Source: Ferruginibacter sp. (GTDB taxonomy: Bacteria > Bacteroidota > Bacteroidia > Chitinophagales > Chitinophagaceae). From it: 17,281 nucleotides of DNA. The translations under genes were made by a program, and so were the position numbers. Numbering within the stretch: position 1 is the first letter of the stretch; each line of letters starts with the position of its first letter. The stretch spans positions 1 through 17,281 of the forward strand of contig JAURKN010000143.1 in NCBI GenBank assembly GCA_030831725.1, given 5' to 3'. The notes below the pieces were generated by a model. The model was not told where the DNA came from. It saw only the letters and a list, made by a program, of their open reading frames with translations, and did no database searches. Below, one piece after another: positions 1-7,417 of the stretch.

Positions 1-24
1 TATGAAAAGAAAAATGTTCCTCAA
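1..24 (-). CDS. mreC: MreC, first eight codons (partial, cut by window edge)
   Basis: Only the beginning of this gene lies in the window. Reading leftward from a TTG codon at 24-22, the frame gives M-R-N-I-F-L-F-I and stays open to the edge. Bacteroidota MreC proteins commonly begin with MRN followed by a hydrophobic stretch (the membrane anchor), and mreC normally follows mreB directly, as here, 43 bases after the mreB stop. No ATG start in the gap gives an open frame, because the frame starting at 71/68 stops after about 15 codons. The TTG start is therefore inferred from context. MreC is the membrane-anchored, mainly periplasmic scaffold of the rod/elongasome complex that links MreB to wall synthesis. 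With only eight residues visible, the identification depends on position and N-terminal resemblance. Confidence 0.5.
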
Positions 25-67
25 GGGCCACTGATTTTTGATGAATATTCAGAAAACAAGATTGTCA

Positions 68-1093
68 TCATCTCATCACAAATGGGAAGCGATCATAGTT
101 TTTCAATGCGATGCCGGTTCCACGAACAACGCTTTTCAACGGATCGTCCGCAAGATGCACAGGAAGTTTGATTTTGTTTTGCAATCTTTTATCCAGCCCG
201 CGAAGCAGTGATCCTCCACCGGTGATATACAATCCTCTGCGATAAATATCTGCAGCAAGTTCAGGCGGCGTGGTTTCAAGTGCTTTCAAAATGGCTTCCT
301 CGATTTTGAAGATGCTTTTATCGAGCGCTTCTGCCACTTCCTGATAACTGACCATTACTTGTTTGGGAATACCCGTTACCAAGTCTCTTCCGTTTACAGG
401 AATGTCATCCGGTGGATTTTCGAGGTCTTTTATGGCAGCACCGATTTGTATCTTGATTTGCTCCGCAGTTCTTTCACCGATTAGCAGACTGTGGTATCTG
501 CGAAGAGCTTCCATGATATCGGCTGTAAATTCATCTCCTGCGATACGGATACTTTGGTCACATACAATTCCCGCCAATGCGATTACGGTGATTCCGGTTG
601 TTCCACCTCCAATATCGATAATCATGTTTCCTACCGGCTCTTCCACGTCGATGCCGATACCGAGGGCAGCTGCCATAGGTTCATGAATCAGATAGACTTC
701 TTTAGCGCCGGCTTGTTCCGCACTGTCTCTAACAGCTCTTTTCTCAACCTCGGTGATGCTGCTGGGAATGCAAATCATCATCCTCCAACTTGGGGCAAAC
801 AAAGGTTTTTTTGGATAAACCAACTTGATCAATTCACGAATCATGAGCTCTGCAGCATTGAAATCCGCGATCACACCATCACGCAGAGGACGGACCGTTC
901 TGATGCTCTCATGCGTTTTTTCGTGCATCATCAATGCCTTTTTACCTACTGCCAGCAACAGTTTGGGATTGTTTCTGTCGAGCGCCACTATGGACGGCTC
1001 GTTCACCACAACCTCGTCGTTGTGAATGATCAGCGTATTCGCTGTTCCCAGATCCATTGCGATTTCCTGGGTAAAAAAGTTGAAAATGCCCAT
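68..1093 (-). CDS. mreB: Rod shape-determining protein MreB (actin homologue)
   Basis: MreB is a cytoplasmic actin-like ATPase that polymerises under the inner membrane and guides the lateral wall synthesis machinery. The 341-residue product has the usual family length and all actin-fold landmarks: phosphate-1 loop DLGTANT (14-20), HEPMAAALG with catalytic Glu138, phosphate-2 loop DIGGGTTG (160-167), GDEFTADI (187-194) and the adenosine loop TGGGSLLRG (291-299). The C-terminus RFPFVMR is typical of Bacteroidota MreB. The ATG at 1093 gives MGIFNFFTQEIAMDLG, a normal short amphipathic N-terminus. The gene is followed by the probable mreC start, giving the usual mreBC order, and preceded by purD on the same strand with a 146-base gap that holds a candidate promoter. 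It therefore probably has its own promoter rather than depending on purD. Confidence 0.97.
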   Translation of the reverse strand: MGIFNFFTQEIAMDLGTANTLIIHNDEVVVNEPSIVALDRNNPKLLLAVGKKALMMHEKTHESIRTVRPLRDGVIADFNAAELMIRELIKLVYPKKPLFAPSWRMMICIPSSITEVEKRAVRDSAEQAGAKEVYLIHEPMAAALGIGIDVEEPVGNMIIDIGGGTTGITVIALAGIVCDQSIRIAGDEFTADIMEALRRYHSLLIGERTAEQIKIQIGAAIKDLENPPDDIPVNGRDLVTGIPKQVMVSYQEVAEALDKSIFKIEEAILKALETTPPELAADIYRRGLYITGGGSLLRGLDKRLQNKIKLPVHLADDPLKSVVRGTGIALKNYDRFPFVMR

Positions 1094-1129
1094 ATTGGGT
1101 TATTGTGCTTGATGAATTAGTAATCCTAA

Positions 1130-1160
1130 CAAAATTGACGCAATTTATTCGAATAAACAA
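1130..1160 (-). promoter_or_regulatory. Candidate promoter for mreB with an internal palindrome
   Basis: On the minus strand, TTG (1160-1158) is followed after 20 bases by CAATTTTG (1137-1130), which matches the Bacteroidota -7 consensus TAnnTTTG in all but the first base. The spacing is right for this sigma factor, and the element ends 37 bases before the mreB ATG. The spacer holds a perfect 14-base palindrome, TTTATTCGAATAAA (1144-1157), which could be an operator or simply an AT-rich chance match. Confidence 0.45.
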
Positions 1161-1239
1161 CGCTTAAAATGAGATATTAAGACTATGTGCATAATGATTT
1201 GTTAATCTTTGATTTTGCGATGGTTTGCCAAAGAAAATA

Positions 1240-2520
1240 TCATTCGAATTCGTAACCGATATCAGTCCTGAAATACATCTTGTCAAAATGGATTTTAGCC
1301 ACGCCTTCCCTTGATTTTCGGGCTGCTTCAGCGATATTTTCACCAAACGCAGTAACGGCTAAAACGCGGCCACCATTGGTTAAAACCACTCCGTCGGCCA
1401 CTTTGGTTCCTGCATGAAACACGACTCCATTCTCTTCGGCAACCAAATCTAATCCGGTTATCGGCATGCCTGTTTCGTAGCTCCCCGGATATCCGCCACT
1501 AACCATGATGGTGGTTGCAGCTGCTTTTTCAGAAACCTTCAACTGCACATCTCCGAGCGTTCCTTTCGCAGCAGCAAGCAGGAGATCAACCAAATCGGAA
1601 TCTATGCGGGGCATGACCACCTCCGTTTCAGGATCACCCATCCTGCAATTGTATTCGATCACAAAGGGTTCACCATCATCAATCATCAATCCCAGGAACA
1701 CAAATCCCTTGTAGATGATCCCTTCCGAATGAAATCCGGCAATTGTGGGTTTGACGATGCGCTCAAGAATCTTGTTTTTCAATGCTTCGTCAAAAAAGGG
1801 AACGGGACTGACTGCACCCATTCCACCTGTATTCAATCCGCTATCTCCTACGCCTACACGCTTATAATCTTTCGCTTCGGGGAGTATGATGAAATCTTTG
1901 CCATCTGTGAGCACGAACACGCTCACTTCAATGCCCTTAAGAAAAGATTCGATGACTACTCTTTTACTGGCATCACCGAATTTAGCATATGTGATCATCT
2001 GTTGAAATTCAGCTACCGCCTCATCATGTTGCTGGCAAATCAGCACTCCCTTTCCTGCGGCTAGTCCGTCGGCTTTCAGTACGATGGGTAAAGGCAGGGA
2101 TTGTATGAAATCGATGCCCTCTTGCAGCGTATCGGCAGTGAATTCGCGATAGGATGCTGTGGGAATATGATGTCGGTTCATGAAGGCCTTGGCGAAAGAC
2201 TTGCTGCCTTCCAGTTGGGCCGCAAAGCCACTCGGAGCTAGGATGGGTATGCTTTTCAACTCCGAATCATTTTGAAAAAAATCATAAATACCTTTTACAA
2301 GAGGGTCTTCGGGACCTACCACCACCAATCCGATTTCTTTTTCCAAAACCAGTTTTTTTACAGCCGGAAAATCGGTTGGAGAAACAGGAATATTTTCACC
2401 GATGAGTGCAGTACCTGCATTGCCGGGGGCTATGAAAACCGATGTGCATCGCTCACTTTGTGCAATCTTCCATGCCAACGCATGCTCTCTGCCACCAGAA
2501 CCCAATACTAAAATGTTCAT
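1240..2520 (-). CDS. purD: Phosphoribosylamine-glycine ligase (GAR synthetase)
   Basis: PurD joins 5-phosphoribosylamine and glycine using ATP, the second step of de novo purine synthesis, in the cytoplasm. The 426-residue product has the full family length. It shows the N-terminal MNILVLGSGGREHALAWK (1-18), ATP-grasp segment KADGLAAGKGV (149-159), glycine-rich loop LNTGGMGAVSP (229-239), and metal/ATP-binding segment EYNCRMGDPE (289-298). A longer reading frame begins at 2565, but the family N-terminus starts at the ATG at 2520, so that start is used. The gene is followed by mreB after 146 bases and is divergent from the peptide transporter gene. No convincing purD promoter was found, although TAATTTCG on the minus strand just upstream is a 7/8 match to the -7 element without a well-placed -33 element. 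Confidence 0.96.
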   Translation of the reverse strand: MNILVLGSGGREHALAWKIAQSERCTSVFIAPGNAGTALIGENIPVSPTDFPAVKKLVLEKEIGLVVVGPEDPLVKGIYDFFQNDSELKSIPILAPSGFAAQLEGSKSFAKAFMNRHHIPTASYREFTADTLQEGIDFIQSLPLPIVLKADGLAAGKGVLICQQHDEAVAEFQQMITYAKFGDASKRVVIESFLKGIEVSVFVLTDGKDFIILPEAKDYKRVGVGDSGLNTGGMGAVSPVPFFDEALKNKILERIVKPTIAGFHSEGIIYKGFVFLGLMIDDGEPFVIEYNCRMGDPETEVVMPRIDSDLVDLLLAAAKGTLGDVQLKVSEKAAATTIMVSGGYPGSYETGMPITGLDLVAEENGVVFHAGTKVADGVVLTNGGRVLAVTAFGENIAEAARKSREGVAKIHFDKMYFRTDIGYEFE

Positions 2521-2616
2521 GAATGTTTTTTTATGATGCGAAATTAATTTTAATGGCAACAACAATGGCGATTTTCAAAAACTGTTTCTTCGATTTTGAT
2601 GATTTCCATTTCCCAT

Positions 2617-2649
2617 TTTGATTTTGGAAAACATTATTTGTGTATTTTG
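2617..2649 (+). promoter_or_regulatory. Weak candidate promoter for the peptide transporter
   Basis: The gap carries TATTTTG (2643-2649), one base short of the TAnnTTTG consensus, with TTTG copies 16 and 22 bases upstream (ending at 2626 and 2620). It would start a transcript near 2655 with a leader of roughly 35 bases before the ATG at 2689. Its position inside the longer open frame supports the downstream start codon. Confidence 0.3.
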
Positions 2650-2688
2650 TACAATCATTTCAATAAAACCGGCAACAAAAAAAACATT

Positions 2689-4359
2689 ATGACTGCTACA
2701 AACAAACAGAGTCACCCCAAAGGATTGTGGGTGCTTTTCGGAACAGAAATGTGGGAAAGGTTCAACTTCTATGGAATGCGCGCCTTACTCACGTTGTTCA
2801 TCGTAAACGCTTTGATGATCAGTAAGGAAGACTCTTCCATCATTTACGGAGGCTTTCTCGGACTTTGCTATCTGACTCCCATGTTGGGCGGTTTCATTTC
2901 AGATCGTTTTCTCGGAAACCGAAATTGCATCATGCTTGGCGGATTGCTGATGGCTATTGGACAAATGCTGCTTTTTACAAGCGCTTCCATTTTTGAAACA
3001 AATTTGGAACTGGCCAAAACCATTCTTTATGTGGCACTTGGAGTGCTGATTTTCGGTAACGGTTTCTTCAAACCCAATATTTCCAGCATGGTGGGAAGTT
3101 TATATCCCAAAGCTGAAAAAAACAAGCTGGATACCGCTTTCACCATCTTTTACATGGGTATCAACGTGGGGGCCTTCCTTGGTCAGTTGATTTGTCCTTT
3201 GATTGGTGATGTTGTGGTGGATGGAGTTAGAAACATACAGGCTTTCAAATGGGGTTTTCTTGCAGCAGGTGTTGCCATGCTGTTGGGTACCCTCACTTTC
3301 TTCCTGTTGAAAAACAAATATGTAGTTACCCCTGACGGTAAAGCCATTGGTGGATTGCCTTCCGGCCATAATGCTGATGACTACGAAGAGGGAGAATCTC
3401 AGAAAGCGCAGTTTTCAAATCTTTCCATCGGTATCGCAGTTGCTGTTCTCTCTTTGTTGATCTATGTTTTCCATAATTTCCTCGGACAAAACTGGATTTA
3501 TTCCACGATATATTCAGCAGGCATCACACTTGCAGGACTTATCCTGTCAGACAAATCACTGAATAAAATTGAAAGAGACCGCATCTTGGTGATCTACATT
3601 GTTTCCTTCTTTGTGATCTTTTTCTGGGCCGCTTTTGAACAAGCCGGTTCATCACTCACTTTCATCGCAGACTATCAGACCGATCGTAACTTTTTTGGAT
3701 GGAACATGCCTCCGTCCATGGTTCAGATTTTCAATGGTGTGTTTGTGGTGTTGTTTGCCGTACCATTCAGTCTGCTTTGGGACAAACTTCGCGCTAACGG
3801 CAAAGAGCCGATATCTCCTGCAAAACAAGCCATAGGTTTGATGCTTATCGCTTTGAGCTATTTCATCATCGCACATAATGTAAAGGACCTTGGAAACTCG
3901 GGCCTTTTGAGCGTACATTGGTTGATCTTACTTTATTTAATACAAACCTGGGGTGAACTTTGTCTTTCTCCTATCGGACTTTCTCTGGTTGGAAAGCTGG
4001 CTCCTAAGCGTTTTGCATCATTGCTTTTTGGCGTTTTCTTCATGTCTAGCGCTTCCGGTTATGCGCTGGCAGGAACCTTAGGTTCAATCTTGCCTGCCAC
4101 AGGTGAACAATTCAAAGCTTGTAGTGAAGCGGGGTTCGATTTGAAAGCCGTATTGGACAAAACGGTTGTACCAACCGCCGAACAAATCAAATTCATGGTA
4201 GACAACAAAATCAGCGATCACTACCCAAGCTTCGCCGGATTCACGTTGCACAATCTTTTTGAATTCTTCATGGTGTTTGTGGTGCTTTGCGGAGTAGCTT
4301 CATTGCTGCTTTTCATGCTTGTGCCACGATTGAAAAAAATGATGCACGGCATTCAATAA
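2689..4359 (+). CDS. Proton-dependent oligopeptide transporter (POT/PTR2 family, MFS)
   Basis: This is an inner-membrane symporter that takes up di- and tripeptides with protons. The 556-residue product carries the POT signatures: the E-x-x-E-R proton-coupling motif as EMWERFNFYG (20-29) in the first helix, the PTR2 signature FYMGINVGAFLGQ (154-166), and FWAAFEQAGSS in the seventh-helix region. Hydrophobic segments run throughout, consistent with the 12-14 helices of the family. A polar stretch of about 60 residues, containing AEQIKFMVDNKISDHYPS, sits before the last membrane segment. The frame is open from 2596, but the ATG at 2689 (MTATNKQ) places the ExxER helix at the usual distance from the N-terminus and lies behind the candidate promoter. 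The gene is monocistronic and ends at a strong terminator. The exact substrate cannot be read from the sequence. Confidence 0.93.
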   Translation: MTATNKQSHPKGLWVLFGTEMWERFNFYGMRALLTLFIVNALMISKEDSSIIYGGFLGLCYLTPMLGGFISDRFLGNRNCIMLGGLLMAIGQMLLFTSASIFETNLELAKTILYVALGVLIFGNGFFKPNISSMVGSLYPKAEKNKLDTAFTIFYMGINVGAFLGQLICPLIGDVVVDGVRNIQAFKWGFLAAGVAMLLGTLTFFLLKNKYVVTPDGKAIGGLPSGHNADDYEEGESQKAQFSNLSIGIAVAVLSLLIYVFHNFLGQNWIYSTIYSAGITLAGLILSDKSLNKIERDRILVIYIVSFFVIFFWAAFEQAGSSLTFIADYQTDRNFFGWNMPPSMVQIFNGVFVVLFAVPFSLLWDKLRANGKEPISPAKQAIGLMLIALSYFIIAHNVKDLGNSGLLSVHWLILLYLIQTWGELCLSPIGLSLVGKLAPKRFASLLFGVFFMSSASGYALAGTLGSILPATGEQFKACSEAGFDLKAVLDKTVVPTAEQIKFMVDNKISDHYPSFAGFTLHNLFEFFMVFVVLCGVASLLLFMLVPRLKKMMHGIQ

Positions 4360-4378
4360 AATCTACTTTCAGACACAT

Positions 4379-4414
4379 AAAAAAGGCGGTTCCCATTACG
4401 GAATCGCCTTTTTT
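4379..4414. terminator. Bidirectional intrinsic terminator
   Basis: AAAAAAGGCGGTTCC (4379-4393) pairs with GGAATCGCCTTTTTT (4400-4414) in a 15-base-pair stem with one G-T wobble and a six-base loop (CATTAC). A T-run follows the GC-rich core on both strands, so the hairpin can stop the transporter transcript rightward and the cytochrome c transcript leftward. It lies between the two convergent stops (4359 and 4436). Confidence 0.93.
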
Positions 4415-4435
4415 CATTCTTACCCAAAAAGTGAT

Positions 4436-4762
4436 TTAGTTTTTTATGGACTTCGCCTTGCTGATGACGTAAGTCAACACATCGGTTTTCTGCTCCATAT
4501 TCAAGCGTGCTTTAGGTGCCATGCTTTCCATGATGGGCCTCCATTCCGCTACAGTATATCGGGAAGGATCTTTCAAATCGTGACATTTGCCACAATTGGC
4601 CTGATAGAGGGCTTCTCCTTCAGCCAAGTTTGCTTGCTTTTCCGGACGCACATTTACCGGTGTTTTATTGTCTGAAACATTTTTCTCCGTTTGGGGAACG
4701 GATTTACGATGACATGCGACAGCCAAAAAACACAACAATATGATGCCACTTGATTTTTTCAT
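4436..4762 (-). CDS. Small mono-haem cytochrome c lipoprotein
   Basis: The 108-residue product begins with MKKSSGIILLCFLAVAC. This is a lipoprotein signal with lipobox LAVAC, so Cys17 should be lipidated and the protein anchored in the membrane facing the periplasm. A linker rich in K, N and P (18-46) leads to one haem site, CGKCH (57-61), in the context GEALYQANCGKCHDL typical of class I cytochrome c. Met78 or Met81 in IMESMAP could be the distal haem ligand. The role is probably electron transfer, but the redox partner is not visible. It lies 79 bases downstream of serS on the same strand and may share its transcript; I saw no good promoter in that gap. Transcription ends at the hairpin at 4379-4414. 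Confidence 0.85.
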   Translation of the reverse strand: MKKSSGIILLCFLAVACHRKSVPQTEKNVSDNKTPVNVRPEKQANLAEGEALYQANCGKCHDLKDPSRYTVAEWRPIMESMAPKARLNMEQKTDVLTYVISKAKSIKN

Positions 4763-4841
4763 TGATAACGCTGTTTATGAATAATGAATGTTATTCTTGT
4801 TGCAAAAAATCTACACAGAAAGGTCAAGGTTCCGATGTAAA

Positions 4842-6116
4842 TTATTTTGTGATGATTTCAGAACCGAAATAAGCGGCAAGCGCTTTGGGAATCCTGATTC
4901 CTTGTTCGTTTTGGTTGTTTTCCAACAATGCGGCCATGATTCTTGGAAGCGCCAGGGAAGAACCATTCAGAGAATGTAAAAGCTGTGTTTTTCCATTATC
5001 ATCTTTGTATCTGATCTTCATCCTGTTCGTCTGGAAAGTTTCAAAATTGCTGACCGAACTCACTTCCAGCCATTTTTGCTGGGCAGCGCTGTACACCTCA
5101 AAATCGTAAGTGAGTGCAGAAGTGAATCCCATATCGCCTCCGCATAAACGAAGAATACGGTAAGGCAAGTCTAGCGATTGAAGAAGCTGTTCCACATGAG
5201 CGACCATTTCGTTCAGCACATCGTAACTCCCTTCCGGACGGACAAGCTGGATGATTTCCACTTTATCGAACTGATGAACGCGGTTGAGTCCACGTACATC
5301 GGAACCAAAACTCCCGGCTTCTCTTCTGAAACATGGCGTATATGCCGTCATCTTAACCGGCAGGTCTGAATCTTTTACGATTTCGTTGCTATACACATTG
5401 GTGACAGGCACTTCGGCGGTAGGAATGAGATATAGACCGTCAGCTGTGATGTGATACATCTGACCTTCTTTGTCTGGCAACTGTCCGGTACCGTAAGCGG
5501 TAGCCTCATTCACCATTAGCGGTGGCATATACTCGGTATATCCTGCTGCGGTGTTGTAATCGAGGAAATACTGTATGAGAGAACGCTGAAGTTTAGCACC
5601 ACGGCCTTTGTACAAAGGGAATCCACTGCCGGCGAGCTTAGCGCCGGTTTCAAAATCGATAAGTTGATACTCCTTGATGAGATCCCAATGTGGTTTCGCG
5701 TCGGCTCCGAGCTCAGGCGTTTTTCCACCAGTACGAACCACCTCATTGTCTTCGGCCGACTTCCCTTTGGGCACAGAAGCATGGGGAAGATTGGGCAACA
5801 AGAGCAATTGTTTTTGAACGGCGCTTTCGAGTTCTTCAAGCGCCGACTGATGTTGAGCCATTTCGTTTTTCAAGGCGGCAACCTCCTCCTTTTTCGCCTC
5901 TGCGGCCTCTTTTTCGCCTTTGGCCATGAGCATGCCGATTTCCTTGGAAGCAGCGTTGATCGAAGCTTGGATGTTTTCTGTCGTAAACTTTATTTTTCTG
6001 AGTTTGTCATCCAATGAAAGAAGTTCGTCCACCAAACCCGGATTGCTGAAATTTCTCACCGTAAGTCTTTCTTTGACCAATTCCGGTTGTTGACGAATGA
6101 ATGAAATGGAAAGCAT
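4842..6116 (-). CDS. serS: Seryl-tRNA synthetase
   Basis: SerS charges tRNA-Ser (and tRNA-Sec where present) with serine in the cytoplasm. The 424-residue product has the normal length. The N-terminal part (about 30-105) is rich in charged and heptad-like residues and forms the long antiparallel coiled-coil arm that holds the tRNA. The class II catalytic core follows: motif 1 region around TEYMPPLMVNE (194-204), serine-binding TAEVPVTN (233-240), motif 2 FRREAGSFGSDVRGLNR (263-279), and motif 3 GSSLALPRIMAALLEN (385-400) with Arg392. The start MLSISFIRQQPELVKERL is the usual family N-terminus. A -7 element, TATCTTTG, lies 31 bases upstream. The gene is divergent from the hypothetical gene at 6187 across a 70-base gap. 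Confidence 0.98.
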   Translation of the reverse strand: MLSISFIRQQPELVKERLTVRNFSNPGLVDELLSLDDKLRKIKFTTENIQASINAASKEIGMLMAKGEKEAAEAKKEEVAALKNEMAQHQSALEELESAVQKQLLLLPNLPHASVPKGKSAEDNEVVRTGGKTPELGADAKPHWDLIKEYQLIDFETGAKLAGSGFPLYKGRGAKLQRSLIQYFLDYNTAAGYTEYMPPLMVNEATAYGTGQLPDKEGQMYHITADGLYLIPTAEVPVTNVYSNEIVKDSDLPVKMTAYTPCFRREAGSFGSDVRGLNRVHQFDKVEIIQLVRPEGSYDVLNEMVAHVEQLLQSLDLPYRILRLCGGDMGFTSALTYDFEVYSAAQQKWLEVSSVSNFETFQTNRMKIRYKDDNGKTQLLHSLNGSSLALPRIMAALLENNQNEQGIRIPKALAAYFGSEIITK

Positions 6117-6147
6117 GTTTTGTTTTCTTTTGTGAAATGTTGAACTG

Positions 6148-6155
6148 CAAAGATA
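6148..6155 (-). promoter_or_regulatory. -7 promoter element for serS
   Basis: The minus strand reads TATCTTTG, a perfect match to the Bacteroidota -7 consensus TAnnTTTG. It ends 31 bases before the serS ATG, giving a short leader of about 26 bases. No TTG is found at the expected -33 position, so the upstream element is weak or absent. Confidence 0.55.
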
Positions 6156-6174
6156 ATCTCGAAAGGTTAAACCT

Positions 6175-6182
6175 TACATTTG
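6175..6182 (+). promoter_or_regulatory. -7 promoter element abutting the ATG at 6187 (possible leaderless start)
   Basis: TACATTTG matches TAnnTTTG perfectly. Only four bases separate its final G from the ATG at 6187, so transcription would begin at or next to the start codon. No TTG is seen at the -33 position. It lies 19 bases from the opposing serS element, so the two divergent promoters overlap. Confidence 0.5.
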
Positions 6183-6186
6183 TGTT

Positions 6187-6537
6187 ATGCAACACGCGGA
6201 AGAAGATTTGCAGATCAGATGGCTGAAACTGAGGATCAAACTGAAGGAGCTGTATGGAATAAAACCCGATATGAACGGCATCCTTTTGCTGATTGGCGTT
6301 CAAGAACTGGGTGTAGGAGCCAGGGAATTCACCAAAGAACAGAAGCAGGACCTCATGCATATAGCGATATGCACCGTATTGTCTCCAAGCGGATATTATC
6401 GTTTTGATGGCAAAGACGAGGATGGTTGGCCTCATTTCACACAATTGTTGCCTCTTCCCGAACAGCATCTTCCTGAACAGGAAAATTTTTTAAAAGACCA
6501 TATTTTACTTTATTTTCAATCCTACGAACTATTTTAG
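6187..6537 (+). CDS. Conserved hypothetical protein (Bacteroidota type)
   Basis: I cannot assign a function to this 116-residue protein. It starts MQHAEEDLQIRWLKLRIKLK, a charged helix, followed by GIKPDMNGILLLIGVQELG, a hydrophobic helix with a conserved look. The middle (FTKEQKQDLMHIAICTVLSP) looks helical, and the end is acidic and aromatic (GYYRFDGKDEDGWPHFTQL). There is no signal peptide or clear membrane segment, so it is probably a soluble, mostly helical cytoplasmic protein. From memory, similar small proteins occur in other Bacteroidota, which supports a real gene but not a role. It is divergent from serS and has a perfect -7 element ending four bases before the ATG. The cyclophilin gene follows after 58 bases and may be co-transcribed. 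Confidence 0.8.
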   Translation: MQHAEEDLQIRWLKLRIKLKELYGIKPDMNGILLLIGVQELGVGAREFTKEQKQDLMHIAICTVLSPSGYYRFDGKDEDGWPHFTQLLPLPEQHLPEQENFLKDHILLYFQSYELF

Positions 6538-6595
6538 CTCCTTTTGAATGATTAGTCAAGATCAATAAGTAACAAACACAGAAAACAAAACACAT

Positions 6596-7357
6596 ATGAG
6601 AATCGGAACCTTACTGTTATTCGCCTCCTTGCTTTTGGGAACCTCACAAACCATATCGGCACAAGCTCCGAAAGCGACTGCCAAAAAACTTAGTGTTTCA
6701 CCGACGCAGAAACAACCTGTAAAAGCAACCCCTTCAAAGCCGTCCGCCGTGCCGGAAACGCCATACACCAAAGGGTCCACCAAAGTGAAAATCACTACTC
6801 CGATGGGCGTCATCATCGTGAAATTGTACGATTCTACCCCAAAACACCGCGACAACTTCATCAAACTCGTTCAGCAGAAATTCTACGACAGTCTGCTTTT
6901 CCATCGTGTAATCAGCGGTTTCATGATACAAGGCGGCGATCCCATGAGTAAAAATGCAGCACCTGGCACCATGTTGGGCATGGGCGGCGGCGACATGACC
7001 CGTATTCCGGCAGAATTCAACCGTAACCTGATTCATAAAAAAGGAGCACTTTGTGCGGCACGTGATGGAAATCCGGAGAGAGCCAGCAGTGCCTGTCAGT
7101 TTTATCTCGTTCAGGGTAAGCCTGTCTCCGAGCCAGAACTGTTCAATATGGAACAAGGAAGCGGTAATAGTTACACACAAGCTCAACGCGATATGTACAA
7201 AAACATAGGCGGAACCCCATTTCTTGACATGAATTACACTGTATTTGGCGAAACCATCAAGGGTTTGGAGGTGATTGACAAGATTGCGGCTGTGAAAACA
7301 GACGGTAACAACCGTCCGCTGATGAACGTCATCATGTCTATGGAAATAATTAAATAA
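6596..7357 (+). CDS. Secreted cyclophilin-type peptidyl-prolyl cis-trans isomerase
   Basis: This enzyme should speed proline cis-trans isomerisation during folding of envelope proteins. The 253-residue product starts with a signal peptide (MRIGTLLLFASLLLGTSQTISAQA), probably cleaved near residue 22-24, followed by a low-complexity K/P/S/T linker (25-60). The cyclophilin domain (about 62-253) keeps the active-site block FHRVISGFMIQGGDP (102-116) with Arg104, Phe109 and Gln112, plus QF at 168-169. An insertion (about 174-206) follows the QFYLVQ strand, which I associate with Bacteroidota homologues. Two cysteines, 153 and 167, flank the core and could form a disulfide. There is no lipobox cysteine, so it is soluble in the periplasm or exported. 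It lies 58 bases after the hypothetical gene at 6187. Confidence 0.93.
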   Translation: MRIGTLLLFASLLLGTSQTISAQAPKATAKKLSVSPTQKQPVKATPSKPSAVPETPYTKGSTKVKITTPMGVIIVKLYDSTPKHRDNFIKLVQQKFYDSLLFHRVISGFMIQGGDPMSKNAAPGTMLGMGGGDMTRIPAEFNRNLIHKKGALCAARDGNPERASSACQFYLVQGKPVSEPELFNMEQGSGNSYTQAQRDMYKNIGGTPFLDMNYTVFGETIKGLEVIDKIAAVKTDGNNRPLMNVIMSMEIIK

Positions 7358-7417
7358 CCTTTTCGAAAGGCAAAAATGCAGTACATTGCGCCTTAAATCA
7401 CACTTAAGAACATCAAC

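Noticed and set aside
1..168. Plus-strand frame 1 open from the left edge
   Set aside because: It could be the end of a rightward gene, but it runs about 100 bases into mreB and the translation is unremarkable; the mreC reading explains the edge better.
491..1120. 209-codon plus-strand open frame opposite mreB
   Set aside because: It lies almost wholly antisense to an unmistakable mreB and its translation shows no domain, so it is a shadow of the real gene.
4763..4841. Separate promoter for the cytochrome c gene
   Set aside because: The minus strand has a T-run and a TTG, but the best TAnnTTTG match has two mismatches and the spacing is wrong.
7357..7375. CCTTT-TCG-AAAGG inverted repeat after the cyclophilin gene as a terminator
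   Set aside because: The stem is five base pairs and is followed by an A-run rather than a T-run, so it does not look like an intrinsic terminator.
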